Shown: piece after piece, positions 47,678-57,873 of the stretch
Layout: each line of letters opens with the position of its first letter
How positions within the stretch are numbered: position 1 is the stretch's first letter
Assembly: GCA_938074045.1 (NCBI GenBank)
Contig: CALJGI010000002.1
Coordinates: 248,001-312,000, forward strand
DNA length: 64,000 bases
Reading direction: 5' to 3'
From: an uncultured Halieaceae bacterium
GTDB lineage: Bacteria > Pseudomonadota > Gammaproteobacteria > Pseudomonadales > Halieaceae
The notes under the pieces: model-generated
Databases searched by the model: none
What the model saw: the letters and a program-made list of their open reading frames with translations, nothing else
What the model was told of the DNA's origin: nothing
Position numbers and translations under genes: made by a program

Positions 47678-49705
47678 ATGACCGCGACCAGCAAGCGCAA
47701 GATACTGGTGACCAGTGCCCTGCCCTACGCCAATGGACCCCTCCACCTGGGGCATATGCTGGAGCAGGTGCAGACGGATATCTGGGTACGCTACCAGCGG
47801 CTGCGTGGTAACGATTGCCTGTACGTTTGTGCCGATGACGCGCATGGTACGGCCATTATGCTCAGCGCCGAAGAGCAGGGCATAAGTCCCGAAGATCAGA
47901 TAGCCCTCATGAAGGCTGGGCACGAGGCGGATAGCGAGGGCTTCCTGATCGATTTTGACAATTTCTATTCGACCCATAGCGAGGAGAATCGTCAATTCAG
48001 CGAATCAATCTATTTGCGTCTGCGGGACAACGGCCATATTGCCGAGCGAGAGATTATCCAGGCTTATGATCCAGCCCGGGAAATGTTTCTGGCGGAGCGC
48101 TTTATCAAGGGCACCTGTCCACGTTGCGGAACCGCTGATCAGTATGGTGATAACTGCGAGGCTTGCGGAGCGACCTACACTCCGGCAGAACTGATATCAC
48201 CACGCTCGGTGATTTCCGGTGTCGCTCCCATCGATCGCGCTTCGGTGCACTATTTTTTCACCCTGTCCAACTTCCATGACATGCTCCTGCAATGGACCCG
48301 CAGTGGAACGCTGCAGGAACAGGTGGCCAACAAGCTCGGTGAATGGTTGGAAATGGGGCTCCAGGATTGGGATATCAGCCGTGACGCGCCCTATTTTGGC
48401 TTTGAGATCCCTGATGCCCCGGGTAAGTTTTTCTATGTCTGGCTGGATGCTCCCATTGGCTATATGGCCAGTTTTGCCCAACTATGCGAACGCCGTGGCC
48501 TGGAATTTGACAGTTACTGGTGCAGAGATTCTGAAGCCGAGCTCTACCATTTTATAGGCAAGGACATCATCAATTTTCATGGTCTGTTCTGGCCGGCCAT
48601 GCTGGATTCTGCCGGCTATCGCAAACCGACAGGCATCCACGTGCATGGATTTCTTACGATCAATGGTAAAAAGATGTCGAAATCCCGCGGCACATTTATC
48701 AATGCCAGCACTTATCTCGAGCATCTTGATCCCGAGTATCTGCGCTACTACTTTGCGGCGAAGCTGACCAACACCGTCGACGACATAGACCTGAACCTCG
48801 AAGATTTTGTACAACGAGTCAACAGTGACGTGGTTGGCAAGGTAGTGAACATCGCCAGTCGCTGTGCGGGATTCATTCGCAAGCGCCACAACAACCAACT
48901 GGCCGCCGATTGTACAGAGCCGGAATTGCTGCAACAGTTTGTCGCTGCGGGTGACGCCATTGGCGAACTCTACGAGACCAGGGAATTCGGCCGCGCGGTC
49001 CGGGAAATCATGGCCCTGGCTGATCGCGCCAACCAGTATATTGACGAACACAAACCCTGGGTGCTGGCACGTGAGCCCGGCAATGAACAGGCTGTACAGG
49101 ATTGTTGTTCGGTAGGCATTAACCTTTTCCGCATCCTCGTGACGTACCTCAAGCCGATTCTTCCCGCGCTCGCAGCACGTAGCGAAAACTTTCTCAACCT
49201 CACCCTGGAATGGGAAAATCGCGGTGACACACTGCGTTCTCACACGTTACAGGATTTCACACCACTGATGACCCGGATTGATCCCGACAAGGTCGCGGCC
49301 ATGGTTGAGGCCGCACGCCAGCCCACGCCTGCAGAAAAGGAGCCCGCCGAAAAGAGTGCAGAGGAACAGAATGACGCGGCTTTCATCAGTTTTGAGGATT
49401 TTGCGCGCATTGATCTGCGGGTCGCAGAAATTCTGAGTGCTGAAGCTGTAGAGGGCGCCGACCGATTACTACGGTTGAGACTGTCACTGGGTGACAGTGA
49501 ACGTGAGGTTTTATCCGGCATTAAATCAGCCTACAGCCCCGAGGAACTGGTGGGCAAACTGGCAGTCGTAGTAGCCAACCTGGCACCCAGGAAAATGAAG
49601 TTTGGTGTGTCGGAGGGTATGGTTCTGGCAGCTGGACCTGGCGGCCAAGATATATGGCTGATTGAGGCCGGACAGGGTGCCAAGCCGGGTATGCGGGTCA
49701 AATAA
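47678..49705 (+). CDS. metG: Methionyl-tRNA synthetase
   Basis: A 675-residue class I synthetase. The nucleotide-binding HLGH version of HIGH ([10 protein letters not shown]) lies near the N-terminus, KMSKS is at about residue 331, and a zinc-binding pair CPRCG / CEACG is in the connective region. The C-terminal tRNA-binding domain ([21 protein letters not shown]) gives the long form. It charges tRNA-Met. The rnf operon follows after 142 bases. Confidence 0.98.
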   Translation: MTATSKRKILVTSALPYANGPLHLGHMLEQVQTDIWVRYQRLRGNDCLYVCADDAHGTAIMLSAEEQGISPEDQIALMKAGHEADSEGFLIDFDNFYSTHSEENRQFSESIYLRLRDNGHIAEREIIQAYDPAREMFLAERFIKGTCPRCGTADQYGDNCEACGATYTPAELISPRSVISGVAPIDRASVHYFFTLSNFHDMLLQWTRSGTLQEQVANKLGEWLEMGLQDWDISRDAPYFGFEIPDAPGKFFYVWLDAPIGYMASFAQLCERRGLEFDSYWCRDSEAELYHFIGKDIINFHGLFWPAMLDSAGYRKPTGIHVHGFLTINGKKMSKSRGTFINASTYLEHLDPEYLRYYFAAKLTNTVDDIDLNLEDFVQRVNSDVVGKVVNIASRCAGFIRKRHNNQLAADCTEPELLQQFVAAGDAIGELYETREFGRAVREIMALADRANQYIDEHKPWVLAREPGNEQAVQDCCSVGINLFRILVTYLKPILPALAARSENFLNLTLEWENRGDTLRSHTLQDFTPLMTRIDPDKVAAMVEAARQPTPAEKEPAEKSAEEQNDAAFISFEDFARIDLRVAEILSAEAVEGADRLLRLRLSLGDSEREVLSGIKSAYSPEELVGKLAVVVANLAPRKMKFGVSEGMVLAAGPGGQDIWLIEAGQGAKPGMRVK

Positions 49706-49721
49706 GATCTGTGTTAGAGTT

Positions 49722-49746
49722 CCGGGCGCAGTATAATTCGCCCCGG
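49722..49746. promoter_or_regulatory. TATAAT inside a GC-rich dyad ahead of rnfA
   Basis: A near-perfect inverted repeat CCGGGCG / CGCCCCGG (49722-49728 and 49739-49746) encloses TATAAT at 49732-49737. The metG-rnfA gap holds no gene. A -35 box at the right distance is not convincing. It could be an rnf promoter with an overlapping operator, or a metG terminator; there is no T-run after it, which argues against the second. Confidence 0.35.
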
Positions 49747-49847
49747 CACCATGACTCAGCTGTTGCGCCAGTAATAGTGCAGCAATACAATATACCTACC
49801 ACCTATTAGGTAATAGTAGAACCCGTTTCCGAGGCAGAACCGGCCCC

Positions 49848-50426
49848 ATGTTGACAGATTATTCCGTCCTCCTGATCAGCGCGATCCTGGTCAATAATTT
49901 TGTCCTGGTACAATTCCTGGGCCTGTGCCCCTTTATGGGAGTCTCCAACAAACTGGAAACGGCTATGGGTATGTCCATGGCAACCACCTTTGTGTTGACG
50001 CTGGCTTCCGCCTGCAGCCACCTCACCTACAACTACCTGCTGCAACCGCTGGGGCTGGATTACCTGCGCACCATCTCGTTCATTCTAGTGATCGCCGTCG
50101 TGGTGCAGTTCACTGAAATGGTCGTGCGCAAGAGCAGTCCGCTGCTGCACCGGGTGCTAGGGGTCTATCTGCCGCTGATTACGACTAACTGCGCGGTTCT
50201 TGGAGTTGCTCTGCTAAACCTGAATAAGGAACATAACTTTCTGCAATCTCTGGTGTACGGCTTCGGTGCCGCACTCGGGTTTTCGCTGGTATTGGTACTG
50301 TTTGCCGCCATGCGCGAACGACTTGCTGTTGCTGATGTTCCCGAACCCTTCCACGGTGCTGCCATCGGCATGGTAACCGCCGGTCTTATGTCGCTCGCAT
50401 TTATGGGCTTCGCAGGCATTGTTTGA
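49848..50426 (+). CDS. rnfA: Rnf electron transport complex subunit A
   Basis: A 192-residue integral-membrane subunit with six hydrophobic segments. It includes the RnfA pattern [27 protein letters not shown] and the THY-like [13 protein letters not shown]; the cysteines at these sites hold an iron-sulfur cluster between RnfA and RnfE. The complex couples ferredoxin:NAD+ electron transfer with ion translocation. It is the first gene of rnfABCDGE. Confidence 0.97.
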   Translation: MLTDYSVLLISAILVNNFVLVQFLGLCPFMGVSNKLETAMGMSMATTFVLTLASACSHLTYNYLLQPLGLDYLRTISFILVIAVVVQFTEMVVRKSSPLLHRVLGVYLPLITTNCAVLGVALLNLNKEHNFLQSLVYGFGAALGFSLVLVLFAAMRERLAVADVPEPFHGAAIGMVTAGLMSLAFMGFAGIV

Positions 50427-50428
50427 TC

Positions 50429-51031
50429 ATGTATGAGCTGATTGCACAATACCCCTTCATGGCAGCAATTCTGGCGCTGGTTGGTCTGGGGATGGCATTC
50501 GGATCCCTGCTGGGATTCGCGGCCATCCGTTTTCGCACCGAGGGGGATCCTATTGCCGATCAGATCAATGCGATCCTGCCGCAAACTCAATGTGGCCAAT
50601 GTGGCTTTCCGGGATGTCGTCCGTATGCAGAGGCAATTGCGGACGGCGAGGCTATCAACAAGTGCCCTCCGGGGGGCGAGGCGACCATTAATGATCTGGC
50701 CACTCTTCTCGATGTGGAACCAATGCCTCTGGACGAGGAACACGGTGAGGAAAAACCCCGCGCTGTGGCTTACATTCGTGAAGACGAATGCATTGGTTGC
50801 ACCAAATGCATTCAAGCCTGTCCCGTGGATGCCATACTGGGCGCCGCCAAGCTTATGCATACGGTGATTGCCAGTGAATGCACAGGCTGTGATCTCTGCG
50901 TTGAACCCTGCCCGGTGGACTGCATCGATATGATTACCGAAGAAACCACCCTACAGACATGGAAATGGCCTCTGCCAGCCCGGGTACCCCGCGAACTGGT
51001 CATCGCCACCGACGCTGAGCAAGCGGCATGA
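50429..51031 (+). CDS. rnfB: Rnf electron transport complex subunit B
   Basis: A 200-residue iron-sulfur subunit. One N-terminal membrane helix is followed by the [4Fe-4S] motif [16 protein letters not shown] and two ferredoxin-type motifs, [12 protein letters not shown] and [12 protein letters not shown]. It accepts electrons from ferredoxin. ATG at 50429 is preferred; TTG two codons upstream overlaps the rnfA stop and is possible. Confidence 0.96.
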   Translation: MYELIAQYPFMAAILALVGLGMAFGSLLGFAAIRFRTEGDPIADQINAILPQTQCGQCGFPGCRPYAEAIADGEAINKCPPGGEATINDLATLLDVEPMPLDEEHGEEKPRAVAYIREDECIGCTKCIQACPVDAILGAAKLMHTVIASECTGCDLCVEPCPVDCIDMITEETTLQTWKWPLPARVPRELVIATDAEQAA

Positions 51032-52878
51032 GGAAAGTCTGGGACATACCTGGCGGCGTTCATCCGCCGGAAAACAAGGCCCAGTCCGTAACCCGGCCCA
51101 TCGCCTCCGCGGGAATACCAGACGTGCTCATCTACCCGCTGTCACAACACATCGGAGCCGCCGCGGTACCACTGGTGGAGAAAGGGGATCTGGTGCTCAA
51201 GGGTCAGATGATCGCTGAGGCCATGGGTTTTGTCAGCGCGCCGGTACACGCGGCTACCTCCGGACGCGTGACAGCCATCGAAGAACGAGTCATCGCACAT
51301 CCCTCGGGCATGCACGCACCCTGCATTGTTATTGAACCCGATGGGGAGAATCGCTGGATAGAACACAGCGGGCTTGAGGATTACACCAGTGCCACGCCGG
51401 CGGAGTTGCTCAGCATTATCCACGATGCGGGTGTTGCCGGTATGGGCGGCGCCGGATTTCCATCGGCAGTCAAACTCAGTACCCGACCAGACACCCCAAT
51501 ACACACACTAATCATCAACGGCACAGAGTGCGAACCCTACATTACCTCCGATGACATGTTGATGCGTGAACGGGCAGATGAAATTGTTCGCGGCACAGAA
51601 ATCATCGCTCACATTCTCGGGGTCAGTTCTATTATCATTGGCGTGGAAGACAATAAGCCCGAGGGTATCGCATCTCTGCGAAGCGCCGCTGAACATTCCG
51701 CGGGCATAGAGGTCATCAGCTTTCCCACCAAGTATCCATCCGGTGGTGAAAAGCAGCTGATCCAGATTCTGACCGGCCAAGAGGTACCCAGCGGGGGATT
51801 GCCCTCTGCCCTGGGTATTGTTTGCCAGAATCTGGGTACCACCGTCGCAGTTCATCATGCCGTGGACCGCGGCGAACCGCTGATTTCACGTATAATCACA
51901 GTCACCGGAGACAGCTGCAGGGAACCCGCCAATTATGAGGTACTGCTGGGCACACCAGCATCCCATCTCCTGGAGCTCAGCGGACAGCAACCGGAGCTGT
52001 GTGAGCGCCTCATCATGGGCGGCCCGATGATGGGCTTTGCACTGGAATCCGCGGAAGTCCCAGTGGTCAAAACCACCAACTGTCTGCTGGCGCCCACGCG
52101 CGCGGAATTACCACCCGCTGCGCCCCAACAGGCCTGCATCCGCTGCGGCATTTGTGCCGAGGCCTGCCCGGCCTCGCTGCTGCCGCAACAACTGTTCTGG
52201 TATGCCACCGCCAAGGAATACGAAAAACTCGAGGCACACAATTTGTTTGACTGCATTGAGTGCGGAGCCTGTTCCTTTGTCTGCCCGAGCAATATCCCGC
52301 TGGTTCAATACTACCGGGCTTCCAAAGCGGATATTCGGCGCCACCACCTGGATCATGAACGATCCGAGCGATCCCGTGCCCGCTTCGAATCGCGCCAGCA
52401 GCGCATCGAGCAGGAAGAGGCAGAGAAACAAGCCCGCAGGCAGGCGCGCCGCGAAGCGGCGCAGGCCAGAGCGAAGGAAGCGGGTACAAAGCAACCATCA
52501 CGCTCCGACGCTGCACCCGATGCCGCCGATGTGATCAGAGCTGCTATTGAACGCAGTCAGGCAAAAAAACAGGCCGCCGCCGCACAGAGTCAAGCCCAGG
52601 CAGACATGGGCATAGAGCCAGATTCGGCTCAGGATGCGATCGACCGCGCCATGGCCAAACGGGCAGCGGCGGCGGCTGCACCTAAACTCTCCCCCGTCGA
52701 GCAACTACAGAATAATCTCGCCTCTGTACAAAGCCGGATAAGCAAAACCGGGGAGAAGCTCGAGCAGGCGCGCACGACCGGAGAAGACACCGTTTCTATT
52801 CTGGAATCCAGCGTGGCAAAACTCGAAGCGAAACGAGATCAGATTTTAGCTGAAATAGAAGAGCTCGGGGATTCATGA
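51028..52878 (+). CDS. rnfC: Rnf electron transport complex subunit C
   Basis: A 616-residue peripheral subunit that binds NADH and FMN. The FMN/NAD-binding core resembles NuoF ([19 protein letters not shown]), and two [4Fe-4S] motifs, [12 protein letters not shown] and [12 protein letters not shown], lie at about residues 370 and 408. Beyond residue 435 is a long Ala-, Gln-, Arg- and Glu-rich tail, likely coiled-coil, of about 180 residues, which is longer than in enterobacterial RsxC cores but is a known variable region. The start overlaps the rnfB stop by four bases. Confidence 0.96.
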   Translation: MRKVWDIPGGVHPPENKAQSVTRPIASAGIPDVLIYPLSQHIGAAAVPLVEKGDLVLKGQMIAEAMGFVSAPVHAATSGRVTAIEERVIAHPSGMHAPCIVIEPDGENRWIEHSGLEDYTSATPAELLSIIHDAGVAGMGGAGFPSAVKLSTRPDTPIHTLIINGTECEPYITSDDMLMRERADEIVRGTEIIAHILGVSSIIIGVEDNKPEGIASLRSAAEHSAGIEVISFPTKYPSGGEKQLIQILTGQEVPSGGLPSALGIVCQNLGTTVAVHHAVDRGEPLISRIITVTGDSCREPANYEVLLGTPASHLLELSGQQPELCERLIMGGPMMGFALESAEVPVVKTTNCLLAPTRAELPPAAPQQACIRCGICAEACPASLLPQQLFWYATAKEYEKLEAHNLFDCIECGACSFVCPSNIPLVQYYRASKADIRRHHLDHERSERSRARFESRQQRIEQEEAEKQARRQARREAAQARAKEAGTKQPSRSDAAPDAADVIRAAIERSQAKKQAAAAQSQAQADMGIEPDSAQDAIDRAMAKRAAAAAAPKLSPVEQLQNNLASVQSRISKTGEKLEQARTTGEDTVSILESSVAKLEAKRDQILAEIEELGDS

Positions 52879-53906
52879 TGCTACTCTCTACCCCGACATC
52901 TCCCCATGCACACACCCCTCTCGACACCTCAGGGCTTATGCGGCTTGTTATTCTGGCAACGCTGCCGGGCGTAGCAGCGCTGACCTGGTTTTTCGGCTGG
53001 GGTACCATCGTCAATATAGCGTTCGCCAGCCTCATTGCTCTAGCCTGCGAAGCCTTTGCGCTTTACCTGCGTGGACGCAGGGTGATGTTCTATCTGCGCG
53101 ACTGCAGTGCACTGGTCACAGCCATACTACTGGGTATTGCTCTGCCGCCAGGCTCGCCCTGGTGGATTATCGCCGTGGGCATCGTCTTCGCTATTCTGAT
53201 CGCCAAACAACTGTACGGTGGCATGGGGTACAACCCGTTTAACCCGGCTATGGCCGGCTATGTTGTGTTATTGATTTCATTCCCTCTGGAAATGACCCGC
53301 TGGTTGAGTCCACTGGGCACATTTGAGGGCAGTGTGCCCGGGCTGATGGAGGCACTACAACTCTGCTTCGGGGGCGGTTTCGATGCCCATACCATGGCTA
53401 CAACGCTGGATGTGTTCAAACAGGGTGCAGGCCTGATGGTTGCCGATGTCTGGCAACAGAATCCCCAGTTTGGGCGTTGGGGGGGATTGGGCTGGGAGTG
53501 GGTTAATATCGGATTCCTTGCGGGTGGGTGCTACCTGCTGCACAGGGGAGTATTCACCTGGCATGCACCCATGAGCATGCTTATCGCGCTGACAGCAATG
53601 GCAGCGGTGTTCTACGATGGGGGCAGTTCTGCCAGCGGCGGCTCACCATTAATGCATTTGTTGAGCGGCGCCACCATGCTTGGTGCCTTCTTTATCATCA
53701 CTGATCCCGTGTCTTCCGCCGTTTCCACCCGGGGCCGCCTGATCTACGGTGCGCTTGCGGGGGTTCTTGTCTATGTAATCCGGCGCTGGGGTAACTACCC
53801 CGATGCCGTGGCATTCGCCGTCCTCATCGTCAATTTTGCCGCCCCGTTTATTGATCATTACACCATGCCGCGGACTTACGGGCACAACCGCGGTGGGAGC
53901 GACTAA
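52875..53906 (+). CDS. rnfD: Rnf electron transport complex subunit D
   Basis: A 343-residue membrane subunit of the NqrB/RnfD family. The covalent-FMN motif SGAT (LLSGATMLGAFFI) is present and about ten hydrophobic segments are seen (for example LALPPGSPWWII and GYNPFNPAMAGYVV). It forms the membrane channel together with RnfG and RnfE. It overlaps rnfC by four bases and ends two bases before the rnfG ATG. Confidence 0.96.
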   Translation: MMLLSTPTSPHAHTPLDTSGLMRLVILATLPGVAALTWFFGWGTIVNIAFASLIALACEAFALYLRGRRVMFYLRDCSALVTAILLGIALPPGSPWWIIAVGIVFAILIAKQLYGGMGYNPFNPAMAGYVVLLISFPLEMTRWLSPLGTFEGSVPGLMEALQLCFGGGFDAHTMATTLDVFKQGAGLMVADVWQQNPQFGRWGGLGWEWVNIGFLAGGCYLLHRGVFTWHAPMSMLIALTAMAAVFYDGGSSASGGSPLMHLLSGATMLGAFFIITDPVSSAVSTRGRLIYGALAGVLVYVIRRWGNYPDAVAFAVLIVNFAAPFIDHYTMPRTYGHNRGGSD

Positions 53907-53907
53907 C

Positions 53908-54576
53908 ATGTTAGCAGGCTCCATCAAAAGTAACGCGATTCTGCTGGGAGCGTTTGCCCTCGCTACGACCATGTTGATAGCGGGCACCCATCTCGGCACC
54001 AAAGATCGTATTTACGAGCAACAGCGCGCGGCGGAACAACGCGCCCTGCTGGAGATAGTACCCCAGACGCTACACAACAATTCCATGTTGGATGATCAGG
54101 TCCAGATTAATGACCCGGCAGCCATGTTAAGGCTGCGGGAAGATGGCAAGGCCTATCGCGCAAGACAGGACGGCGCGCCCGTCGCCGCCATCATCCCCGC
54201 GATCGCCCCAGATGGTTACTCCGGTGAAATAGAGCTCCTGATTGGCATCAACACAGATGGAACAGTGTCCGGTGTGAGGGTGCTCAGCCATCGCGAAACC
54301 CCTGGTCTCGGCGACAAAGTCGATATCAAGAAATCAGACTGGATTACCGGGTTTAATGGCCGTTCACTGCTGAATCCACTACCAGAGCAGTGGAAGGTAA
54401 TCAAAGATGGGGGTGTATTCGATCAGTTTACCGGCGCTACCATTACACCCCGCGCGGTGACGCTCACTGTGTTCAGAGCATTGCAGTATTACCAACAATC
54501 TGCGGAAGCCATCTGGGCAGCGACGGCTGAGCAGAACACTGAGGAGGGCTCCAGCAATGGCGACGCCCAGCTATAA
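53908..54576 (+). CDS. rnfG: Rnf electron transport complex subunit G
   Basis: A 222-residue periplasmic subunit anchored by an N-terminal helix (about 9-29). The covalent FMN-binding motif [10 protein letters not shown] (Thr of GAT) lies near the C-terminus, as in NqrC. The chosen ATG at 53908 is two bases after the rnfD stop, with GGGAG upstream. It overlaps the rnfE start by 20 bases. Confidence 0.95.
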   Translation: MLAGSIKSNAILLGAFALATTMLIAGTHLGTKDRIYEQQRAAEQRALLEIVPQTLHNNSMLDDQVQINDPAAMLRLREDGKAYRARQDGAPVAAIIPAIAPDGYSGEIELLIGINTDGTVSGVRVLSHRETPGLGDKVDIKKSDWITGFNGRSLLNPLPEQWKVIKDGGVFDQFTGATITPRAVTLTVFRALQYYQQSAEAIWAATAEQNTEEGSSNGDAQL

Positions 54577-55270
54577 AGATATTACGGTTAATGGGTTTTG
54601 GAAGAACAATCCAGCCATTGTGCAACTATTGGGTCTGTGCCCGCTGCTGGCCGTAACGGCTTCTGTGGTCAACGCGCTGGGGCTGGGGCTGGCTACCATC
54701 CTGGTGCTACTTTGCTCTAACACCGCTGTCTCCCTCATTCGCAATCTGGTCTCAGATGCTGTCCGCCTGCCTGCCTTTGTCATGATAATTGCCGCCGCGG
54801 TTACCGTGACCGAACTCCTCATGCAGGCTTATACCTATGAGCTCTATCAGATACTCGGCATATTTCTCCCACTGATCACCACCAACTGTGTCATTCTGGG
54901 ACGCGCCGACGCCTTTGCGAGTAAAAATCCCCTCCTGCCAAGCATGACAGACGGGCTCATGATGGGCCTCGGGTTTACCGCGGTTCTGCTACTGCTGGGG
55001 GCGATGCGCGAATTGTTGGGTACCGGGGCCATTTTTGCGGACATGGACCTTCTGTTTGGCCCTTCTGCAGCGACCTGGAAAATCGTACTGGTAGAGGGAT
55101 ATCACGACTTTCTTCTGGCAATTCTGCCGCCCGGAGCCTTCATTTTCTGCGGCTTGATCATCGCCCTGAAGAATCGTATTGACAGCGGTATCAAAGCCAG
55201 ACGGGACGCGTTGCGTGAAAAACCGATCAAGGGTGCCAAGCGAGTGCGTGTGACCGGGACTATATCCTGA
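54557..55270 (+). CDS. rnfE: Rnf electron transport complex subunit E
   Basis: A 237-residue integral-membrane subunit, the second half of the RnfA/RnfE pair. Key blocks are [25 protein letters not shown] and [22 protein letters not shown]; the two cysteines hold the membrane iron-sulfur cluster. The long tail is basic (KAKRVRV-like). It ends ten bases before the convergent DUF1214 gene. The nth endonuclease gene often found after rnfE is absent. Confidence 0.96.
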   Translation: MATPSYKDITVNGFWKNNPAIVQLLGLCPLLAVTASVVNALGLGLATILVLLCSNTAVSLIRNLVSDAVRLPAFVMIIAAAVTVTELLMQAYTYELYQILGIFLPLITTNCVILGRADAFASKNPLLPSMTDGLMMGLGFTAVLLLLGAMRELLGTGAIFADMDLLFGPSAATWKIVLVEGYHDFLLAILPPGAFIFCGLIIALKNRIDSGIKARRDALREKPIKGAKRVRVTGTIS

Positions 55271-55279
55271 ACCCGCCGA

Positions 55280-56398
55280 TCAACCTGCCCTGATATCCTC
55301 TAACTTTACTACGCTGGCATCAGGTGTGGCGACCTCTCCCGTCGCCAGCATAAATCTCCAGAACACTATTCCCAGCGCCTGTCCTTCCGTATCCAGCCAA
55401 TTGGGTACCCCGGGATCGCTGTGCGCGATAACCATGCGAAAGCTGCCGTCGGGCTCGAGCGCAGTCTGTGCCCGATTCAATGACACCGTTCTGTTTGCAT
55501 AGTCGAAGGTCTGTTGAAAGCGATTCCACAAACACACATTGGCAAACAGGCATTCAGGCCAGCGCCCTGTTATGAGCAGTGCATCGTCTTCACCGAGAAA
55601 ATAGGGTGCCATGGAATAGTGTGCATCAAAAGCCGCAAGACCAAAATCACCCGGCACTACCGGAGGTGGAAATTCATTGGGTAGCAGTGAAACAAAGGGG
55701 GGCTGTGCGGCTTCAGCCATAGGAGGTTGATCCAGCGTGCGACTGCGCAAAAACCCGGCAACCCGGCGCATTCCCGCCGCAACGGATGCATCATCTGGGG
55801 GACGCGGGGCTGAGTCCACATTCAGCGCCCGAATCTGCAATTTCGGCTCGAGGTGAGGATCAGCGGCAGCACAATGCTCAAACTCAAAGTAATGCCGGGT
55901 TGTCACCCGTGTAACGCCCGCTGGAATCGGCAGCCAGTTGCCCGATCGGGACTGCCCACCGAGATGCACTTCAAACGCACCATCCGCGTCAATGTCCATC
56001 TCTGTATTGTTGAGTACCCCATCGGTTTTACTGGCCATCCGCCCTTGCGCTGTGCCCACTTCCAGCGTCAATGAGAAATAGCATGCGCCATTCATGGAAC
56101 CCTGCACCACATATTCATACTGCTCTCCCAGTGGTGCGTCGAAGTAGATGGCATCACCGTTGTCGCCTGTAAATTTGCGGCTGGGACTCACAATACGGCG
56201 AAATTCCGGGTGTGATGACTGACTTTCATAATGCCCCGTAAGCCCGCCTTCCAGCATGTGCATCAAGGCACGGTGAGCCCCAACAATATCTTCCGCATTG
56301 TGCAGATTCCACTCCGGCCCCGCCCAGCGGTCATCAATCTCCTGTAACAGCTGGATTAATTCCCGCAACGCCTTACGACTCTCAGTCTGGTGACTCAC
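55280..56398 (-). CDS. DUF1214 domain-containing protein
   Basis: A 372-residue protein. The middle and C-terminal part match DUF1214 (EYVVQGSMNGACYFSLTLEVGTAQG, GGQSRSGNWLPIPAGVTRVTTRHYF) with the family's repeated aromatic and Asp pattern. Some such proteins are found in proteobacterial lipid or steroid gene sets. No signal peptide or membrane helix is evident, so it may be cytoplasmic. Enzymatic function is unknown to me. Confidence 0.8.
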   Translation of the reverse strand: MSHQTESRKALRELIQLLQEIDDRWAGPEWNLHNAEDIVGAHRALMHMLEGGLTGHYESQSSHPEFRRIVSPSRKFTGDNGDAIYFDAPLGEQYEYVVQGSMNGACYFSLTLEVGTAQGRMASKTDGVLNNTEMDIDADGAFEVHLGGQSRSGNWLPIPAGVTRVTTRHYFEFEHCAAADPHLEPKLQIRALNVDSAPRPPDDASVAAGMRRVAGFLRSRTLDQPPMAEAAQPPFVSLLPNEFPPPVVPGDFGLAAFDAHYSMAPYFLGEDDALLITGRWPECLFANVCLWNRFQQTFDYANRTVSLNRAQTALEPDGSFRMVIAHSDPGVPNWLDTEGQALGIVFWRFMLATGEVATPDASVVKLEDIRAG

Positions 56399-56432
56399 GC
56401 ATCAACTCCTTTTAAATAATCGAATGACATGG

Positions 56433-56936
56433 TCAAGCGTCACCCGAGGCTACCATCAATAAATCATCATCACTCAATCGAAACTTGGTCCACTCATCCT
56501 GAGGCACTGCCCCCATGCGATGATAGAAACCTATAGCCGGCTCATTCCAATCCAGAACCGACCACTCAAATCGACCACAGTTTTCCTTTACAGCGGTGCG
56601 GGCAAGATATTGCAACAGTGCTTTGCCCATGCCACTCCCGCGGTGGGCTGGCGACACATATAGATCTTCGAGGTAAAGTCCTTTCTTGGCCTGCCAGGTA
56701 GAGTAGTTGTAAAAGTAGATCGCGAATCCAATCGCCTCATCCCGGTATTCGCCGATCAGGGCATGGGCAATAGATCCCGAATCAAACAGCGAACTCGCGA
56801 TACTGCTCTCCGTGGCCAATACCTCATGCTCGGCCTTTTCATAGATAGCCAACTCGCGAATAAAATGGAGGATCAGACCACTGTCATCGCGCCCGGCGGC
56901 TCTGATTGTGATATCAGAAGCCTCGACATCAGCCAT
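56433..56936 (-). CDS. GNAT-family N-acetyltransferase (spermidine/diamine acetyltransferase-like)
   Basis: A 167-residue acetyltransferase. The acetyl-CoA loop is SPAHRGSGMGKALLQYLARTA; LYLEDLYVSP and RFEWSVLDWNEPAIGFYHRMGA follow the SSAT/GNAT layout that acetylates spermidine or related amines. ATG at 56936 is chosen; GTG at 56945 is alternative, three codons longer. It overlaps the end of the small unknown gene. Confidence 0.9.
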   Translation of the reverse strand: MADVEASDITIRAAGRDDSGLILHFIRELAIYEKAEHEVLATESSIASSLFDSGSIAHALIGEYRDEAIGFAIYFYNYSTWQAKKGLYLEDLYVSPAHRGSGMGKALLQYLARTAVKENCGRFEWSVLDWNEPAIGFYHRMGAVPQDEWTKFRLSDDDLLMVASGDA

Positions 56937-57366
56937 TCTCGCCACCGCCTCCTCCGCTGGACTGCTGAGTTACATCATCCACACTGAGGGTACCGAGAAT
57001 CTCATCAACGATAGCATCGTCCAAGCCGGCATTCTCAGGTTCACAGCTATAACTGACGAACAACGCCACGGTCCCATAACCAAGATACCACTCCCGCACC
57101 GCGGCATCGGGTTCCAAATACTGCAGATACCAGCCACTGCCATCGGCCACCCGCACGGCTTTCAGTGACTGTTCCTGATCCTGAGCAGAAATTGCCAGCT
57201 CCTGCAGTTCACGATCAGAGAACTTACCCTCTTCCCGCAGGAGGGTGCTGATTTCTATACAGCCCACACCATCACGATCACCCACCAGAATGCTGTCTTC
57301 TTCCTGCTCACCCCACCATTCAGGCGGCAAACACAGGGACCACCATTCAGTCTCTAGCACATTCAA
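56929..57366 (-). CDS. Small protein of unknown function
   Basis: A 145-residue acidic protein that I do not recognise. It is Trp-rich at the N-terminus (EWWSLCLPPEWWGEQE), has several mixed beta-like segments, and ends with an Asp/Ser/Gly-rich tail (DDVTQQSSGGGGGENG). No signal peptide. It overlaps the downstream acetyltransferase by eight bases and begins 29 bases after rimI, so it looks like part of the same transcript; the coupling makes it likely to be a real gene. Confidence 0.65.
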   Translation of the reverse strand: MNVLETEWWSLCLPPEWWGEQEEDSILVGDRDGVGCIEISTLLREEGKFSDRELQELAISAQDQEQSLKAVRVADGSGWYLQYLEPDAAVREWYLGYGTVALFVSYSCEPENAGLDDAIVDEILGTLSVDDVTQQSSGGGGGENG

Positions 57367-57395
57367 TGCATACCACCTCTGTATTTATACTCAAA

Positions 57396-57851
57396 CTAAC
57401 CTGTACCCAAGCCAGGTTCCAACCAGGGCAAAGTTAACAACAATGCATCTTCGCGCCCCACTTCTGCGGGGTAATAGCCGCGTCTTCGCCCGGTTTGCTC
57501 GAATCCAAAACCAGCGTAGAGCGCCTGAGCAGCAATATTCGAAACTCTGACCTCCAGATGAACAGAGGTAGTGCCGCCGTCAGCGAGCTCGCGCAAACTA
57601 GAACGCAGCAATCTGCTGGCCAGTTGGCGACGGCGCAAGCGAACCGAAACACCAAAGTTCAATAGCTCAGCCTCACTCAGGACTCTGGTGAACAGCGCGA
57701 ACGCGACCGGCACGCCACCGACTTTCAAACCATAGGCGACGCCTCCAGGTCCTGTCATGCTGGCAAGCACCTGCGACTCAGTCCAGCCATTACCTTCGTG
57801 GGCATCATCCAGGCTGCAAATATCCGGAATGTCGGCTTCATTCAGACGCAC
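57396..57851 (-). CDS. rimI: Ribosomal protein S18 alanine N-acetyltransferase RimI
   Basis: A GNAT protein of about 151 residues if the GTG at 57851 is used, with GGAGG eleven bases upstream. A longer frame to 57932 would overlap the neighbour. Seen are VRLRRRQLASRLLRSSL (acetyl-CoA loop, somewhat degenerate), LEVRVSNIAAQALYAGFGFEQTGRRRGYYP, and GREDALLLTL, all RimI-like. It acetylates the N-terminal Ala of S18. It follows the holD-like gene, the gene order of E. coli holD-rimI, which supports the name. Confidence 0.85.
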   Translation of the reverse strand: MRLNEADIPDICSLDDAHEGNGWTESQVLASMTGPGGVAYGLKVGGVPVAFALFTRVLSEAELLNFGVSVRLRRRQLASRLLRSSLRELADGGTTSVHLEVRVSNIAAQALYAGFGFEQTGRRRGYYPAEVGREDALLLTLPWLEPGLGTG

Positions 57852-57873
57852 AAATTCCGCGTCCTCCGCTACA

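Noticed and set aside
48482-49243. A long minus-strand open frame (253 codons) inside metG.
   Set aside because: It is antisense to a gene with all motifs, has no recognisable domain and no ribosome-binding site.
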